Positions 1 through 11,256 of a DNA stretch of 64,000 bases are shown in pieces. Within the stretch, counting starts at the first letter, position 1. Every line of letters begins with the position of its first letter. The position numbers and the translations under genes are program-made. The notes beneath the pieces were generated by a model. That model was not told the DNA's origin. It did no database searches and saw nothing but the letters and a program-made list of their open reading frames with translations. The stretch comes from Methanoculleus sp. (lineage in GTDB: Archaea; Halobacteriota; Methanomicrobia; Methanomicrobiales; Methanoculleaceae): the NCBI RefSeq assembly GCF_030019085.1, contig NZ_JASEFJ010000005.1:49600-113599 (forward strand), in the 5' to 3' direction.

Positions 1-746
1 CCACCGGTTCGGCCTATTCGATCAGCGCATCAGAGGCCGACAAACTCCAGGGGAAGACCGGTATCCCTGTTGTGGCCTTCCCCTATGGATCACTTCGAAA
101 TGATGCTGAGAAGGCCGAGATGTATACTGGCCTTCGTGTGATGGGCATGGTTCTCGGGAAAGATGATCGCGCCGAGGAAGTCATCTCTTACATAGAGGAG
201 ACAATAGCCGACCTTGAGAACCGGACGGCCGATATCCCGCCATCCAGCCAGAAGACAGTCTACATCGGCGGCGTCTCCTCGGCGGGTGCCCACGGCATCA
301 TCTCTACCGAGCCTGCCTACCCGCCGTTTACCTGGGTTAACGCAAAGAACGTTGCCGCCGGACTTGGCACTGCTCACGCCGACGTCTCGAAGGAAGCGCT
401 TGTTGACTGGGATCCAGGCTACATCTTTATTGACCTTGGAACGGTCCAGATGGAGAACGATGGTGCGATCGGGGAACTGAGGGACGATCCCGCGCTCCAG
501 GGGCTTTCGGCGTTGAAAGAAGGTCGTATCTACGGTGTTTTGCCGTACAACTATTACAGCACAAACTACGAGACCATCCTCGCCGACGCCTACTTCATCG
601 GTAAGACCCTCTATCCCGATCGGTTTGCAGATATCGATCCCGAAAGGAAGGCGGACGAGATCTACACTTTCTTCGTCGGAAAACCGGTCTTTGGCGATCT
701 GAACAGCCAGTACAGGAATCTAGGATTTGCGGAGATCCCGCTCTGA
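1..746 (+). CDS. ABC importer substrate-binding protein (iron/cobalamin class), 5' truncated by window
   Basis: The open frame runs from base 3 without a stop, so the gene begins upstream of the window; about 247 C-terminal residues are present. The segment is the second lobe of a periplasmic-binding-protein fold of the Fe3+-siderophore/B12 class, ending with the family-typical region around LPYNYYSTNYETILADAYF, where a helix packs against the permease. It would be a lipid-anchored extracellular binding protein that hands ligand to the permease encoded 30 bp downstream. Ligand cannot be told from this part (iron chelate, cobamide or another metal chelate). Family assignment is firm; substrate is not. 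Confidence 0.85.
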   Translation, partial: TGSAYSISASEADKLQGKTGIPVVAFPYGSLRNDAEKAEMYTGLRVMGMVLGKDDRAEEVISYIEETIADLENRTADIPPSSQKTVYIGGVSSAGAHGIISTEPAYPPFTWVNAKNVAAGLGTAHADVSKEALVDWDPGYIFIDLGTVQMENDGAIGELRDDPALQGLSALKEGRIYGVLPYNYYSTNYETILADAYFIGKTLYPDRFADIDPERKADEIYTFFVGKPVFGDLNSQYRNLGFAEIPL

Positions 747-776
747 TACTGGATTCGGGCAGGAGTGGTTGAATAG

Positions 777-1889
777 ATGCACTTTGCAAAGGGGGTAATC
801 CCCGCCGATTACCAGGGCTACGTCCGGCGAAAGCAACTCTGGATACTCGGCGGGGTGGTCGTCCTCGCCCTCCTGTTGATAGTCTCGATATCGGTCGGTG
901 CGGTGAGTATCCCCGTATCAGAGGTCTTCCTCTCCATACTGAACGGCATCATCGACCGGATAAACCTGCTCTTCAATCCCGGTGGCACCCTCGACCTTTC
1001 CAGCACTGACCGGATCGTATGGAACATCCGCCTGCCTCAGGCGCTTGCCGCGGTCGTTGCCGGGATCGGGCTCTCGGTGGCCGGGGTTGCGATGCAATCG
1101 ATCCTCCGCAACCCGCTCGGGTCACCGTATACGCTCGGTATCTCGAACGCTGGCGCATTCGGGGCAGCCGTATCGGTCATCCTCCTCGGCAGCGGGCAGA
1201 TGCATTCAACGGTTGCCGACGCCGTCACCCTGAACAACCCCTACCTGACGACGATCGTGGCATTCGTATTCTGCCTCCTTGCCACCGCGGTGATCCTCCT
1301 TATCTCCCGTATACGGGGAACATCTCCCGAGGTGATGGTGCTCGCCGGGGTTGCCCTCTCCTCCCTCTTCACGGCCGGGACGATGTTCCTCCAGTACTTC
1401 GCCGACGATACCCAGCTCGCCGCTGTTGTCTTCTGGACGTTTGGCGACGTCGGTAGGGCCACATGGCAGGAACTCGGGATCATGGCTTTCGTCACCCTGG
1501 CGGGATCTCTCTACTTCATCGCGAATCGCTGGAACTACAACGCTATAGATGCCGGTGACGAGACCGCGAAAGGACTCGGTGTCAACGTTGTGGTGGTCAG
1601 GGATGCAGGGATGATTGTCGCGGCACTTGTATCCGCCGTGATTGTCTCGTTCCTCGGTGTGATCGGGTTTGTGGGGCTTGTCTGCCCGCACATGGTGAGA
1701 AGGATCATCGGTGACGACCAGCGCTACCTGATCCCTGGTTCCTGCGTCATGGGCGGGATCCTCCTCCTCGCCTCAGACACGGTTGCAAGGGTTATCATAG
1801 CCCCTTACGTCCTCCCTGTCTCCGTGCTAACGGCGTTTCTGGGTGCACCGGTCTTCATCTATCTGCTCTTGCGGGGGTATGGGCGATGA
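777..1889 (+). CDS. FecCD/BtuC-family ABC transporter permease
   Basis: A 370-residue, strongly hydrophobic protein with about ten predicted membrane helices, the usual size and topology of FecCD/BtuC permeases. The near C-terminal motif GLVCPHMVRRIIGDD is the cytoplasmic coupling segment that contacts the ATPase, and GISNAGAFGAAV is a conserved helix-cap region. An AGGAGTGG ribosome-binding site lies just ahead of the ATG at 777. The stop overlaps the start of the ATPase gene by 4 bases, so the three genes form one translationally coupled importer operon. It forms a homodimeric channel in the cytoplasmic membrane. Confidence 0.95.
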   Translation: MHFAKGVIPADYQGYVRRKQLWILGGVVVLALLLIVSISVGAVSIPVSEVFLSILNGIIDRINLLFNPGGTLDLSSTDRIVWNIRLPQALAAVVAGIGLSVAGVAMQSILRNPLGSPYTLGISNAGAFGAAVSVILLGSGQMHSTVADAVTLNNPYLTTIVAFVFCLLATAVILLISRIRGTSPEVMVLAGVALSSLFTAGTMFLQYFADDTQLAAVVFWTFGDVGRATWQELGIMAFVTLAGSLYFIANRWNYNAIDAGDETAKGLGVNVVVVRDAGMIVAALVSAVIVSFLGVIGFVGLVCPHMVRRIIGDDQRYLIPGSCVMGGILLLASDTVARVIIAPYVLPVSVLTAFLGAPVFIYLLLRGYGR

Positions 1890-2656
1890 TTCTCAACGTC
1901 GATGGTGTGGCATTCAATTACCGGAGTGCCCCGGTGATCCAGGATATCGCGTTTGACCTGTGGCCGCACCAGGTGCTCGCGATCCTTGGCCCTAACGGAG
2001 TCGGGAAGACGACGCTGTTGAAGTGCATGAACGCCATCCTGCGACCGAAGACCGGGTCTGTCCTGATCGAAGGCTCGGAGATTCTCAAGGCTGACCGGAT
2101 GGCGATTGCACGGAAGGTCGGCTACGTTCCACAGCGGTGCGAGGCAGGTCGGATGACTGTTTTCGACGCAGTCCTCCTCGGCAGAAGGCCACATATCGGG
2201 TGGGACGTGACGGAGCACGATCTTCGGATCGTCGAGGCGGCTTTAAGGATGTTCAATCTGGAGAACCTTGCACTCCGCTACATTGACGAGATGAGCGGTG
2301 GGGAACTCCAGAAGGTGAGTATCGCAAGAGCGCTTGTCCAGGAACCCCGGTTACTCCTCCTGGATGAACCTACGAGCAGCCTCGATCTCAAGAACCAGAT
2401 CGAGATCCTGGGGATCGTCCGGCGGGTGACGAGAGAGCACAACGTCGCAGCGGTGATGACGATGCACGACCTCAACATGGCGCTCCGTTACGCCGACCGC
2501 TATCTCCTCTTGAAAGATGGCATGATCCATGCCGCCGGTGGCCCGGAGGTGGTGACACCGGAGACGATCGAGGCTGTCTATGGTGTTCCGGTAACAGTTG
2601 AGCGCTACAACGGTTACCGTCTCGTGGTTCCACTGGAACCAGGTGGCGGTTGCTGA
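1886..2656 (+). CDS. ABC transporter ATP-binding protein (FecE/BtuD class)
   Basis: A 256-residue ATPase. Walker A is GPNGVGKT (residues 35-42), the signature is MSGGELQKVSIARAL, and Walker B is LLLLDEPTSSLDL followed by the H-loop in MTMHDLN. The C-terminal tail (YGVPVTVERYNGYRLVVPL) is typical of iron/cobalamin importer ATPases. It energises the FecCD permease encoded immediately upstream, with which it overlaps (ATGA). The next gene is convergent, so this closes the operon. Confidence 0.95.
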   Translation: MILNVDGVAFNYRSAPVIQDIAFDLWPHQVLAILGPNGVGKTTLLKCMNAILRPKTGSVLIEGSEILKADRMAIARKVGYVPQRCEAGRMTVFDAVLLGRRPHIGWDVTEHDLRIVEAALRMFNLENLALRYIDEMSGGELQKVSIARALVQEPRLLLLDEPTSSLDLKNQIEILGIVRRVTREHNVAAVMTMHDLNMALRYADRYLLLKDGMIHAAGGPEVVTPETIEAVYGVPVTVERYNGYRLVVPLEPGGGC

Positions 2657-2670
2657 CCCCGGGTTTACCG

Positions 2671-4836
<2,166 letters not shown>

Positions 4837-5015
4837 ATGCTGACGGATAAAGGTGAGCCACTTCTGGCAATATAATCGAAAATTCGGTTTTCACAGGAGG
4901 AACGCTGCTGCCTTCTTATGTTGGAAGAAACCACCTCTTCGCCCCTCTGTGCCAGGTTGCAAGCCCTGTCCGGGGCTATGGCAAGGTTTTATCTCTCCCC
5001 CCTCAAGTATCATGC

Positions 5016-5408
5016 ATGAGCGAGCGGTTCATCTTCACCCGCCACCGCACCCGCTGCTACCATTGTGGCGAGGTTGCCGATCAGATCATAAAAGCGGTCT
5101 CAGCACAGGCACAGGTGGTCTGTTCGGCATGCGGGGCGACCCGGATCTTCATCCCCCGGTTCGAGAACACCGGGATCTCCGGCATCTCTACGCCGATCGG
5201 GCGCCACGATCTCTGGAGCGTGGAGGCCGAAGGATACTGCAAACATTGCGGGGTCACTGGCCCCCACGATTTAGCGATCGGTTCAGGCCACTTCACGACT
5301 CGTTGCCGCAACTGCGGCTACACCCATTTCTACCGCTTCAACCTGGAGTATATCGCGCAATGCCCCATCGATGATGAGGAGGTGGTCAACGCTCCTCCCT
5401 CACCATAG
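5016..5408 (+). CDS. Conserved zinc-ribbon protein of unknown function
   Basis: A 130-residue protein with four CxxC knuckles: CYHC (about 14-17), CSAC (about 36-39), CKHC (about 74-77) and CRNC (about 96-99), i.e. two tandem four-Cys zinc ribbons. No catalytic motif is visible. A T-rich stretch with a TTTTAT promoter-like element lies 25-30 bp before the ATG at 5016. It is convergent with porD and the two 3' ends overlap by 23 bp. I do not recognise a named family; nucleic-acid or protein binding is only an inference from the ribbons. Confidence 0.8.
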   Translation: MSERFIFTRHRTRCYHCGEVADQIIKAVSAQAQVVCSACGATRIFIPRFENTGISGISTPIGRHDLWSVEAEGYCKHCGVTGPHDLAIGSGHFTTRCRNCGYTHFYRFNLEYIAQCPIDDEEVVNAPPSP

Positions 5409-5631
5409 CGATGGCTTTTTTCGGGCACTCGTTTGCGCAGATACCGCAACCCTTGCAGAATTCAAGGTCGACATTAAGTTCCTCGTCAATAACCCCGTCG
5501 GGGCAGTACTGGGCACACAACCCGCAGGCGTTGCAGGCCTCCTTATCTACCACAGGCCGGAACGTCCGCCACGATCCGGTCTTTCCAGACGCTGCTTCGC
5601 CCGGTCTGCTGAGCGCAAGTCTCTCTCTCAT
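5386..5631 (-). CDS. porD: Pyruvate:ferredoxin oxidoreductase delta subunit (2x[4Fe-4S] ferredoxin)
   Basis: An 81-residue ferredoxin-like subunit with two complete 4Fe-4S motifs, CNACGLCAQYCPDGVI and CKGCGICANECPKKAI. It relays electrons from the TPP site of the beta subunit to external ferredoxin. Its start overlaps the gamma-subunit stop by 4 bases, and it is the last gene of the four-subunit operon transcribed leftwards. Length and motif spacing are normal for PorD/VorD. Confidence 0.92.
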   Translation of the reverse strand: MRERLALSRPGEAASGKTGSWRTFRPVVDKEACNACGLCAQYCPDGVIDEELNVDLEFCKGCGICANECPKKAIAMVREER

Positions 5632-6155
5632 ACCTTCAGCTCCTTGTATGCCGCTTCAGCAGCCTTCACGTTCCTTTCGTCGTCAAACATCTCCCTTATC
5701 GCCTGTAACGCCGAGGGGAGTGTGATCACACCAATCTTCGCGAGCGCCCCGAGTACCGGGGTGTTCAGGATTGGGCTTCCCGCGACAACCAGGTTCTGTG
5801 CGAGCGCGATCCCGGTAAGGTCGACGTGGTAACAGGTCCCCCTGCAACCGTCGACCGGGTGGGCACAGTTCAGGAGGACAGTCCCTTCCTCTTTCAATCC
5901 ATCCAGGACGTCCACCACGTCCATGATACTCGCGTCGAGAACGATGACCAGATCCGGTTCATGGATCTGGCTGTAGACCTTGATCGGTTTATCGTCGATC
6001 CGGACAAACGAGACCACCGGTGCCCCCCTTCGTTCCGCCCCGTAGAACGGGCATGCTGTTGCGTGCTTCCCGTCCCTGAAGGCTGCGAGGGCCAGGAGTT
6101 TTGCGGCCGTGACTCCACCCTGTCCGCCCCGTGAATGAATCCTGACCTCATACAT
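5628..6155 (-). CDS. porC: Pyruvate:ferredoxin oxidoreductase gamma subunit
   Basis: A 175-residue subunit beginning MYEVRIHSRGGQGGVTAAKLL, the glycine-rich RGGQGG block that marks the gamma domain of 2-oxoacid:ferredoxin oxidoreductases (CoA-binding side). The conserved ATACPFYGAERRGAPV block follows. It overlaps the alpha gene by 8 bases and the delta gene by 4. Normal length. Confidence 0.92.
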   Translation of the reverse strand: MYEVRIHSRGGQGGVTAAKLLALAAFRDGKHATACPFYGAERRGAPVVSFVRIDDKPIKVYSQIHEPDLVIVLDASIMDVVDVLDGLKEEGTVLLNCAHPVDGCRGTCYHVDLTGIALAQNLVVAGSPILNTPVLGALAKIGVITLPSALQAIREMFDDERNVKAAEAAYKELKV

Positions 6156-7260
6156 GGTTGTTCACCCCGAACCAGGTCTCCTCACCGGGACGTCGTCCTC
6201 TGACGAAATCCGCGATATCGTTGTAGGTGACCTCCTGCCCCCCAAGGCCGGCGATCACGCTGTAGGGCTCGATTCCGGTCTTCGCCCTGATCGAGTTGGC
6301 CACCACGCCACCGAACCCGAAAGAGTAGTCGCGGTCGATGACCACGACCTCCCGGCCAGATAGATCGAGGTGTGGGAACGGTCTGAACCAGCGCAGCCGC
6401 ATCGATCCCGCTCTTATCCCCTCATCGCGAAGCCGGTCGACAGCCACCTCGGCCTCTTTTCCGAACGTGCCGAGGGCAATAACAACGACATCGGCATCCT
6501 CGCACCGATACTCTTCGGTAGGACCGTAGGAGCGGCCGAACCGGTCTGCAAACTCGCGTTCGACCTCTGTGATCACCTCCCGGGCATCGCGCATCGAGCG
6601 CTCGATATCCCATCGGAACCGGTAATAGTTGTCTGGCCCTGTCATGGGGCCGTAACCGCGTGGCTTCTCTGTATCGATAGCGTGCGGGAGGTGGTATGGG
6701 GGCAGGAAGTCGCCGATCTCCTCGGTCTCGAGCGACTGCGTGATGTGGCTGAGCGAGAACCCGTCCAGGTTGACCATCACCGGAAGGAGGACGCGCTCGT
6801 CCTCGGCGATCCTGAACGCCATCAGTGTGGCGTCATAGGCCTCTTGAACGGTTCCCACGTAGACCTGCAACCAGCCAGTGTCCCGCTGGGAGAAAGCGTC
6901 GGTGTGCTCCGCCCAGGTGTTCCACCCGGGCCCCAGGGCGCGGTTGACGTTAGCCATGACGATCGGCAGACGCCCCCCCGCGGCCCAGTGGATCATCTCG
7001 TGCATGTAGAGGAGACCGTGCGAACTTGTCGCAGTAAACGTACGGACACCCCCGACGCTCGCCCCGATACATGCTGCCATCGCCGAGTGTTCGCTCTCTA
7101 CAGGGATGTAGTGGCTCTCAAGGTCGCCACTGGTGACGTACTCGGCAATCTGCTCGACGATCTCGGTCTGGGGGGTGATCGGGTATGCGGCGATGACAGC
7201 CGGTTTAGCGGCCTTCACAGCCTCGGCCACCGCTCTGTTGCCGGTTGCGATCGTCAGCAT
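6148..7260 (-). CDS. porA: Pyruvate:ferredoxin oxidoreductase alpha subunit
   Basis: A 370-residue subunit carrying the pyrimidine-binding domain of the TPP site: AVKAAKPAVIAAYPITPQT near the N-terminus, then VESEHSAMAACIGASVGG and TATSSHGLLYMHE, all hallmark PorA/VorB blocks. It pairs with PorB to decarboxylate a 2-oxoacid with CoA to acyl-CoA, CO2 and reduced ferredoxin; in a hydrogenotrophic methanogen the enzyme works mainly in the direction of pyruvate synthesis. It follows porB with a 7-base overlap. Confidence 0.93.
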   Translation of the reverse strand: MLTIATGNRAVAEAVKAAKPAVIAAYPITPQTEIVEQIAEYVTSGDLESHYIPVESEHSAMAACIGASVGGVRTFTATSSHGLLYMHEMIHWAAGGRLPIVMANVNRALGPGWNTWAEHTDAFSQRDTGWLQVYVGTVQEAYDATLMAFRIAEDERVLLPVMVNLDGFSLSHITQSLETEEIGDFLPPYHLPHAIDTEKPRGYGPMTGPDNYYRFRWDIERSMRDAREVITEVEREFADRFGRSYGPTEEYRCEDADVVVIALGTFGKEAEVAVDRLRDEGIRAGSMRLRWFRPFPHLDLSGREVVVIDRDYSFGFGGVVANSIRAKTGIEPYSVIAGLGGQEVTYNDIADFVRGRRPGEETWFGVNNHV

Positions 7261-8171
7261 ATTCCCTCCTCCTCGCGGGCAAGCCGCTGGATGTTCTGTT
7301 CCACCTGCTGGCGCATCAGATCCAGGGTCTCAGGACTAAGGTTCTTGAACCTGCCCTGACCCCTGATGTAGTCCTCCAGAGGTTCGGGTTTCCTCATCGC
7401 TGCCTTTGAGGGGCCGTTGATCGTGAGTTTCCCGAACTCGCGCTCGTAGAGTACCCACATCCCGGTCTTCACGGCGAGTTTCCCCATCTCAACCGTCTTC
7501 TCCGTGGGGTAGCGCCACCCCGGTGGGCATGGTGCAAGGATATGGATGAACTTCGGACCCTTGATCGAGAGCGCTTTCCTGACCTTCTTGTAGAGGTCCA
7601 GGGGGTAGGCGCTGCAGGCTGTCGCCATGTAGGGTGGGTTGTGTGCCTGGACTATCCGATCGAGGTCTTTCTTGGCCGTGGGCTTGCCTCCCGGGGTCGT
7701 GGTTGTGCGTGCCCCCAGCGGCGTCGAACCCGAGCGCTGCATCCCGGTGTTGCCGTATGCTTCGTTATCGTAGCAGATGTAGAGAAAGTTGGCCCCCCGC
7801 TCAAACGCCCCGGAGAGCGACTGGATCCCGATATCGACGGTTCCGCCATCGCCTGCGTAGACGATCACGTTGGTATCTCTTCCTGTGGCTGCAAACGCCT
7901 CGCTCATCCCGGAAGCGCAGGCGGCTGCCGCGGCAAACGCCACGTTGTAGACGGGCACGTTCATTGCCGTGGCAGGATAGATCCCCTGGATGACGCTGGT
8001 ACAACAGGCTGGTACGACCAGGACGGAGTCAGGGCCGGCGGCTTTGAGCACGTAGCGCAGACAGAGGGAAGAGCTGCAGCCCGCACAGGCGGACGTGCAT
8101 TTGTAGATGTACTCCTCCTTTGGAATCGCTGACAAGTTGGTTACACTCCTCCTGCTTATATCTGTCATCAA
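7254..8171 (-). CDS. porB: Pyruvate:ferredoxin oxidoreductase beta subunit (TPP-binding)
   Basis: A 305-residue subunit and the first gene of the operon. The TPP pyrophosphate motif GDGGTVDIG is near residue 107, and DNEAYGNTGMQRSGSTPLGA is the block shared by pyruvate and 2-oxoisovalerate enzymes. N-terminal CTSACAGCSSSLCLRYVLKA supplies part of the cluster ligands. The gene order beta-alpha-gamma-delta differs from the porC-D-A-B order common in methanogens. Start may be Met1 or Met2. Pyruvate is the likeliest substrate from overall similarity; a branched-chain oxoacid enzyme cannot be excluded from sequence alone. Confidence 0.9.
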   Translation of the reverse strand: MMTDISRRSVTNLSAIPKEEYIYKCTSACAGCSSSLCLRYVLKAAGPDSVLVVPACCTSVIQGIYPATAMNVPVYNVAFAAAAACASGMSEAFAATGRDTNVIVYAGDGGTVDIGIQSLSGAFERGANFLYICYDNEAYGNTGMQRSGSTPLGARTTTTPGGKPTAKKDLDRIVQAHNPPYMATACSAYPLDLYKKVRKALSIKGPKFIHILAPCPPGWRYPTEKTVEMGKLAVKTGMWVLYEREFGKLTINGPSKAAMRKPEPLEDYIRGQGRFKNLSPETLDLMRQQVEQNIQRLAREEEGIC

Positions 8172-8244
8172 TTGTAATGAGGGTTTTTGCGCCTCGTTCC
8201 CTGGCAGAGGTTGAGTGGTGAAATCGTGAGCTCTCTATTGAGCG

Positions 8245-9048
8245 TTATACCGCCCTGTCGACCGGCGAAAGGCGGTCGGCAACCCCCGCCATGACGGCGT
8301 GGTAACGGAGGCGGGAGGCCAGGTAGCGCTCGCTCTTTCCGTCGATCGGGAGGGGGGTAAACGTCATACCGTAGTCGATATCCCAGAGTATAAGCCCCCA
8401 TGGCGGAGCAGCAGCGACCCGCTGTTCGGCCGGTTCTGCAAGGAGCCGTTCGATCTCCCCGGCATCGGACTCGCCGTTTCCCACCCGTTCAAGCACCGTT
8501 GCCATGCGCCGGACCATGTTCCAGAGGAAACTCTCACCTGTAACCTCAAAGACCGCGAAACCTCCCTCCGGAAAGACCCGTGCCGCAAGGATTTTTCGCT
8601 CAGGTTCGCGGTCGCTTGACCGGGCAAACGACGAGAAGTTGTGACGCCCGATGAAGACCTGCGCGGCATCGTGCATGGCGCTGATCATCTCCGGGGCAGG
8701 GAAGAAGTAGTAACGGTATGTCCGGGATCTGGCGCTGTATCGCGGGTGGAACCCCTCAGGTGGCTCTGCCCAGCCGGTACACCAGATGTCCCCCGGGAGC
8801 ACCCGGTTCAGCACCTGGATCGCGCGTTCCGGAAGATCCGTCATAAAGGAGCAGACCTGAGACCTGGCGTGCACCCCCCGGTCGGTCCTCCCGGCGGTTG
8901 CGAATCCTGCCTCACGCCAGTCGTCGAAGACCTGGATACGCCTGCAGGCATCGATGAACTCTCCCTCCACAGTCCGAATACCGGGCTGCATCTGCGAACC
9001 AGAGAAGCGGTCACCGAAGTATGAGAACCGCAGTGCCAGGTAGATCAT
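8245..9048 (-). CDS. truA: tRNA pseudouridine(38-40) synthase
   Basis: A 267-residue TruA. The catalytic aspartate is Asp56 in AGRTDRGVHA, and the conserved GESFLWNMVRRM block lies in the second half. It converts uridines 38-40 in the tRNA anticodon arm to pseudouridine. It starts 4 bases inside the end of the PHP gene (ATGA overlap), so the two are co-transcribed leftwards. Confidence 0.95.
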   Translation of the reverse strand: MIYLALRFSYFGDRFSGSQMQPGIRTVEGEFIDACRRIQVFDDWREAGFATAGRTDRGVHARSQVCSFMTDLPERAIQVLNRVLPGDIWCTGWAEPPEGFHPRYSARSRTYRYYFFPAPEMISAMHDAAQVFIGRHNFSSFARSSDREPERKILAARVFPEGGFAVFEVTGESFLWNMVRRMATVLERVGNGESDAGEIERLLAEPAEQRVAAAPPWGLILWDIDYGMTFTPLPIDGKSERYLASRLRYHAVMAGVADRLSPVDRAV

Positions 9049-9710
9049 CGGTATACCGTCCGCCGAATTTTGCGGATAGCACCTTTGAGAGACTGGCGGG
9101 TGTAGGTGTGGAGCGGTGTCATCCTGCCGCTCGCCATTGTCCGTCCCTCCCGGATCGCGGAGATGATGGAGGCCGCATCCGGTTCGGCCACTACATAGGT
9201 GACCCCAAATCCAACATAACGGGCGTTGTGGGCGTCGCTCCCTGCAACGCCGGGTTTCCCGAACTGCCGTGCTATGAGGGCGGCTTTTCGGTTTGCCGAG
9301 CCCGTTATGTAGCGGCTGTTGAAGACCTCCACCGCGTCAACCGCCTCTACACCTGCTGCAAGTCTCCTCCCGACTCCGTGGCGCCAGCGGTGGTATGGGT
9401 GCGGGAGGATCAGGAGAGCCCCCCTCGAACGGGCCAGGGCAACGGTCTCGAAGAAGTCGCGCCCTGCGGGAGGGGGTTCTGTGATGCCCAGGGCGAGGAG
9501 GTGACCTTGTTGAGTCGAGATCTCGGTGCCGGGTATCACGGTCAGAGGCGTGTCGCACTCCATGGCGTAGAGAGCGCCTTCCACCGTGTCGTGGTCTGTG
9601 ATCGCGACGGCATCAAGACCAATCCTCTCCGCCTGCTGGAGGATTTCTTCCACACTGCTCTCTCCGTCCCTGGAGAACCGGGTGTGGATATGCAGATCGC
9701 ACCGCAGCAT
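9045..9710 (-). CDS. PHP-domain phosphoesterase
   Basis: A 221-residue single-domain PHP protein. Metal ligands are recognisable in order: DLHIHTRFS (His7, His9), AITDHDTVEGA, an internal PGTEIST glutamate, LPHPYHRW, and the late GSDAHNARY. Families of this type include 3',5'-nucleoside bisphosphate and histidinol phosphatases; substrate is not determined here. It is upstream of and overlaps truA. Divergent from the DHPS-like gene with 43 bp between the starts. Confidence 0.88.
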   Translation of the reverse strand: MLRCDLHIHTRFSRDGESSVEEILQQAERIGLDAVAITDHDTVEGALYAMECDTPLTVIPGTEISTQQGHLLALGITEPPPAGRDFFETVALARSRGALLILPHPYHRWRHGVGRRLAAGVEAVDAVEVFNSRYITGSANRKAALIARQFGKPGVAGSDAHNARYVGFGVTYVVAEPDAASIISAIREGRTMASGRMTPLHTYTRQSLKGAIRKIRRTVYR

Positions 9711-9753
9711 GAGATCAGATTATTTGTCACCCCCGGAATAATAATTGAAGTGT

Positions 9754-11178
9754 ATGCGCATTCTCCTCCCTACCGGTGCGGCAACAGCCGGGATTGTGAA
9801 AGTGGCGGCCGAGCGGTTTGCCGGCCGCCACGAGATGGATGTGGTGGTCACCGGTGAGATTGCGGCGTTCCTATCCCCCGGAGATCTCCGGAGACTGCTT
9901 GCCGGTGGTGACTACGATATGGTTATTGTCTCCGGGATGTGCACCGCCTCGTTTGCCGATATCGAGCGCGAGACCGGTGTACCCATATACCGTGGGCCGC
10001 GACACGCGGCCGATCTGGGGCTGATCCTCCCGTTACTTGATACGATCACCCTCTCCCGGACTCTGCCCGCCGATGAGTTCCTGGCTGAGAGGCGGCGTGA
10101 GGAAGCCTACCGGCATGTGGCGCGCCTCGAAGCGGAGGCGGAACCGGATTTCGTCATCCGCGGTCTGAAGATCGGCGGCAATTCGAGGATGAAGGTGCTT
10201 GCGGAGATCATGGACGCGCACAGGCGTGACAACCTTTTAGCAGACGTCCTGCGGTTCTTTGCGGCCGGGGCGGATATCGTCGACCTGGGGTTTGGTTTCG
10301 ATGCGACGGCAGAGGATGTCCGGCGGTGTTTCTCGTCCCTTGCCGGGGTTGAAGCCCCGCTGGCGGTAGACACGCAGGATCCGGATCTCATCAAGGCGGC
10401 GCTCAACCGTGCCGACATGGTTCTCTCCCTGCACGAGGGAAACATACCCCTCATCGGGGGGGCGGTTGCGGATGCCGGAGCGGCCGCGGTTGTGGTGCCG
10501 CGTGAGCGAACGCTCGCGGAGAACCTTTCTGCCGCGAGGGAGGCCGGGATCCGTTACCTGATCGCCGACCCCCTGCTCCAGCCTGTGGGTTCGGGACTGA
10601 CAGGATCGCTCGCCAGATTCTCTGATGCCCCTCGTCCTCTCTTTTTCGGGGCTGGAAACGTTGTGGAGCTGCTGGATGCCGATTCCCCGGGAGCAAACGC
10701 TCTGCTCGCCGGGATGGCGCGCGAGATTGGGGCCGCGGTCATCTTTACAAGTGAGCATAGCGACAAGACGCAGGGTTCTGTGGCGGAGATGCGCCGGGCG
10801 ACTGAGATGATGGCTCTTATGACCGACCGGCCGTATCCGAAAGATCTGGGACTCGATCTCCTCATCTTGAAAGAGAAACGCCGCCGCCGAGAACCGCCGC
10901 TGGAATATGAGAGCTTCGTGGACGCGGTTTCTGCGCCGGATGAGACAGTCTACGACCCGCTGGGGTGTATCCGGATCGGGGTCGAGGGTGACTCCATCGT
11001 CGCAGTTCACCGGGGCCGCGCCGTGAGGGGGGAGTGCTGGGAGGACGTCTTCTACACGCTACTCTTAAACGGGAGTCTCTCCCGACTTGACCACGCCGCA
11101 TACCTCGGTAAAGAACTTTATAAAGCGGAACTTGCCATCAGGTTTGGCCGGAGTTTCGAACAGGACGGGCCGTTCTGA
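9754..11178 (+). CDS. Dihydropteroate synthase-like protein (methanopterin pathway-related)
   Basis: A 474-residue protein. The N-terminal ~145 residues are an archaeal-specific domain; the middle is a DHPS-type TIM barrel with IRGLKIGGNSRMKVLAEI, GADIVDLGFGFDA and VDTQDPDLIKAAL. This matches the archaeal dihydropteroate synthase-related family thought to act in tetrahydromethanopterin assembly. The exact reaction is not settled for the family. The ATG at 9754 (MRILLPTGAATAG) is preferred over the TTG at 9745 because the alignment-like start of the fold is there. Confidence 0.85.
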   Translation: MRILLPTGAATAGIVKVAAERFAGRHEMDVVVTGEIAAFLSPGDLRRLLAGGDYDMVIVSGMCTASFADIERETGVPIYRGPRHAADLGLILPLLDTITLSRTLPADEFLAERRREEAYRHVARLEAEAEPDFVIRGLKIGGNSRMKVLAEIMDAHRRDNLLADVLRFFAAGADIVDLGFGFDATAEDVRRCFSSLAGVEAPLAVDTQDPDLIKAALNRADMVLSLHEGNIPLIGGAVADAGAAAVVVPRERTLAENLSAAREAGIRYLIADPLLQPVGSGLTGSLARFSDAPRPLFFGAGNVVELLDADSPGANALLAGMAREIGAAVIFTSEHSDKTQGSVAEMRRATEMMALMTDRPYPKDLGLDLLILKEKRRRREPPLEYESFVDAVSAPDETVYDPLGCIRIGVEGDSIVAVHRGRAVRGECWEDVFYTLLLNGSLSRLDHAAYLGKELYKAELAIRFGRSFEQDGPF

Positions 11179-11256
11179 AATGGTGAGAGGGCAGATCGGG
11201 GTATCTATGCCTGACGCGAGGGCTTATGTTCCCTCCATTCCCACCAGTCTGTAAGA

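Noticed and set aside
6370..7359. A 329-codon plus-strand open frame
   Set aside because: Antisense shadow of porA with no recognisable domain.
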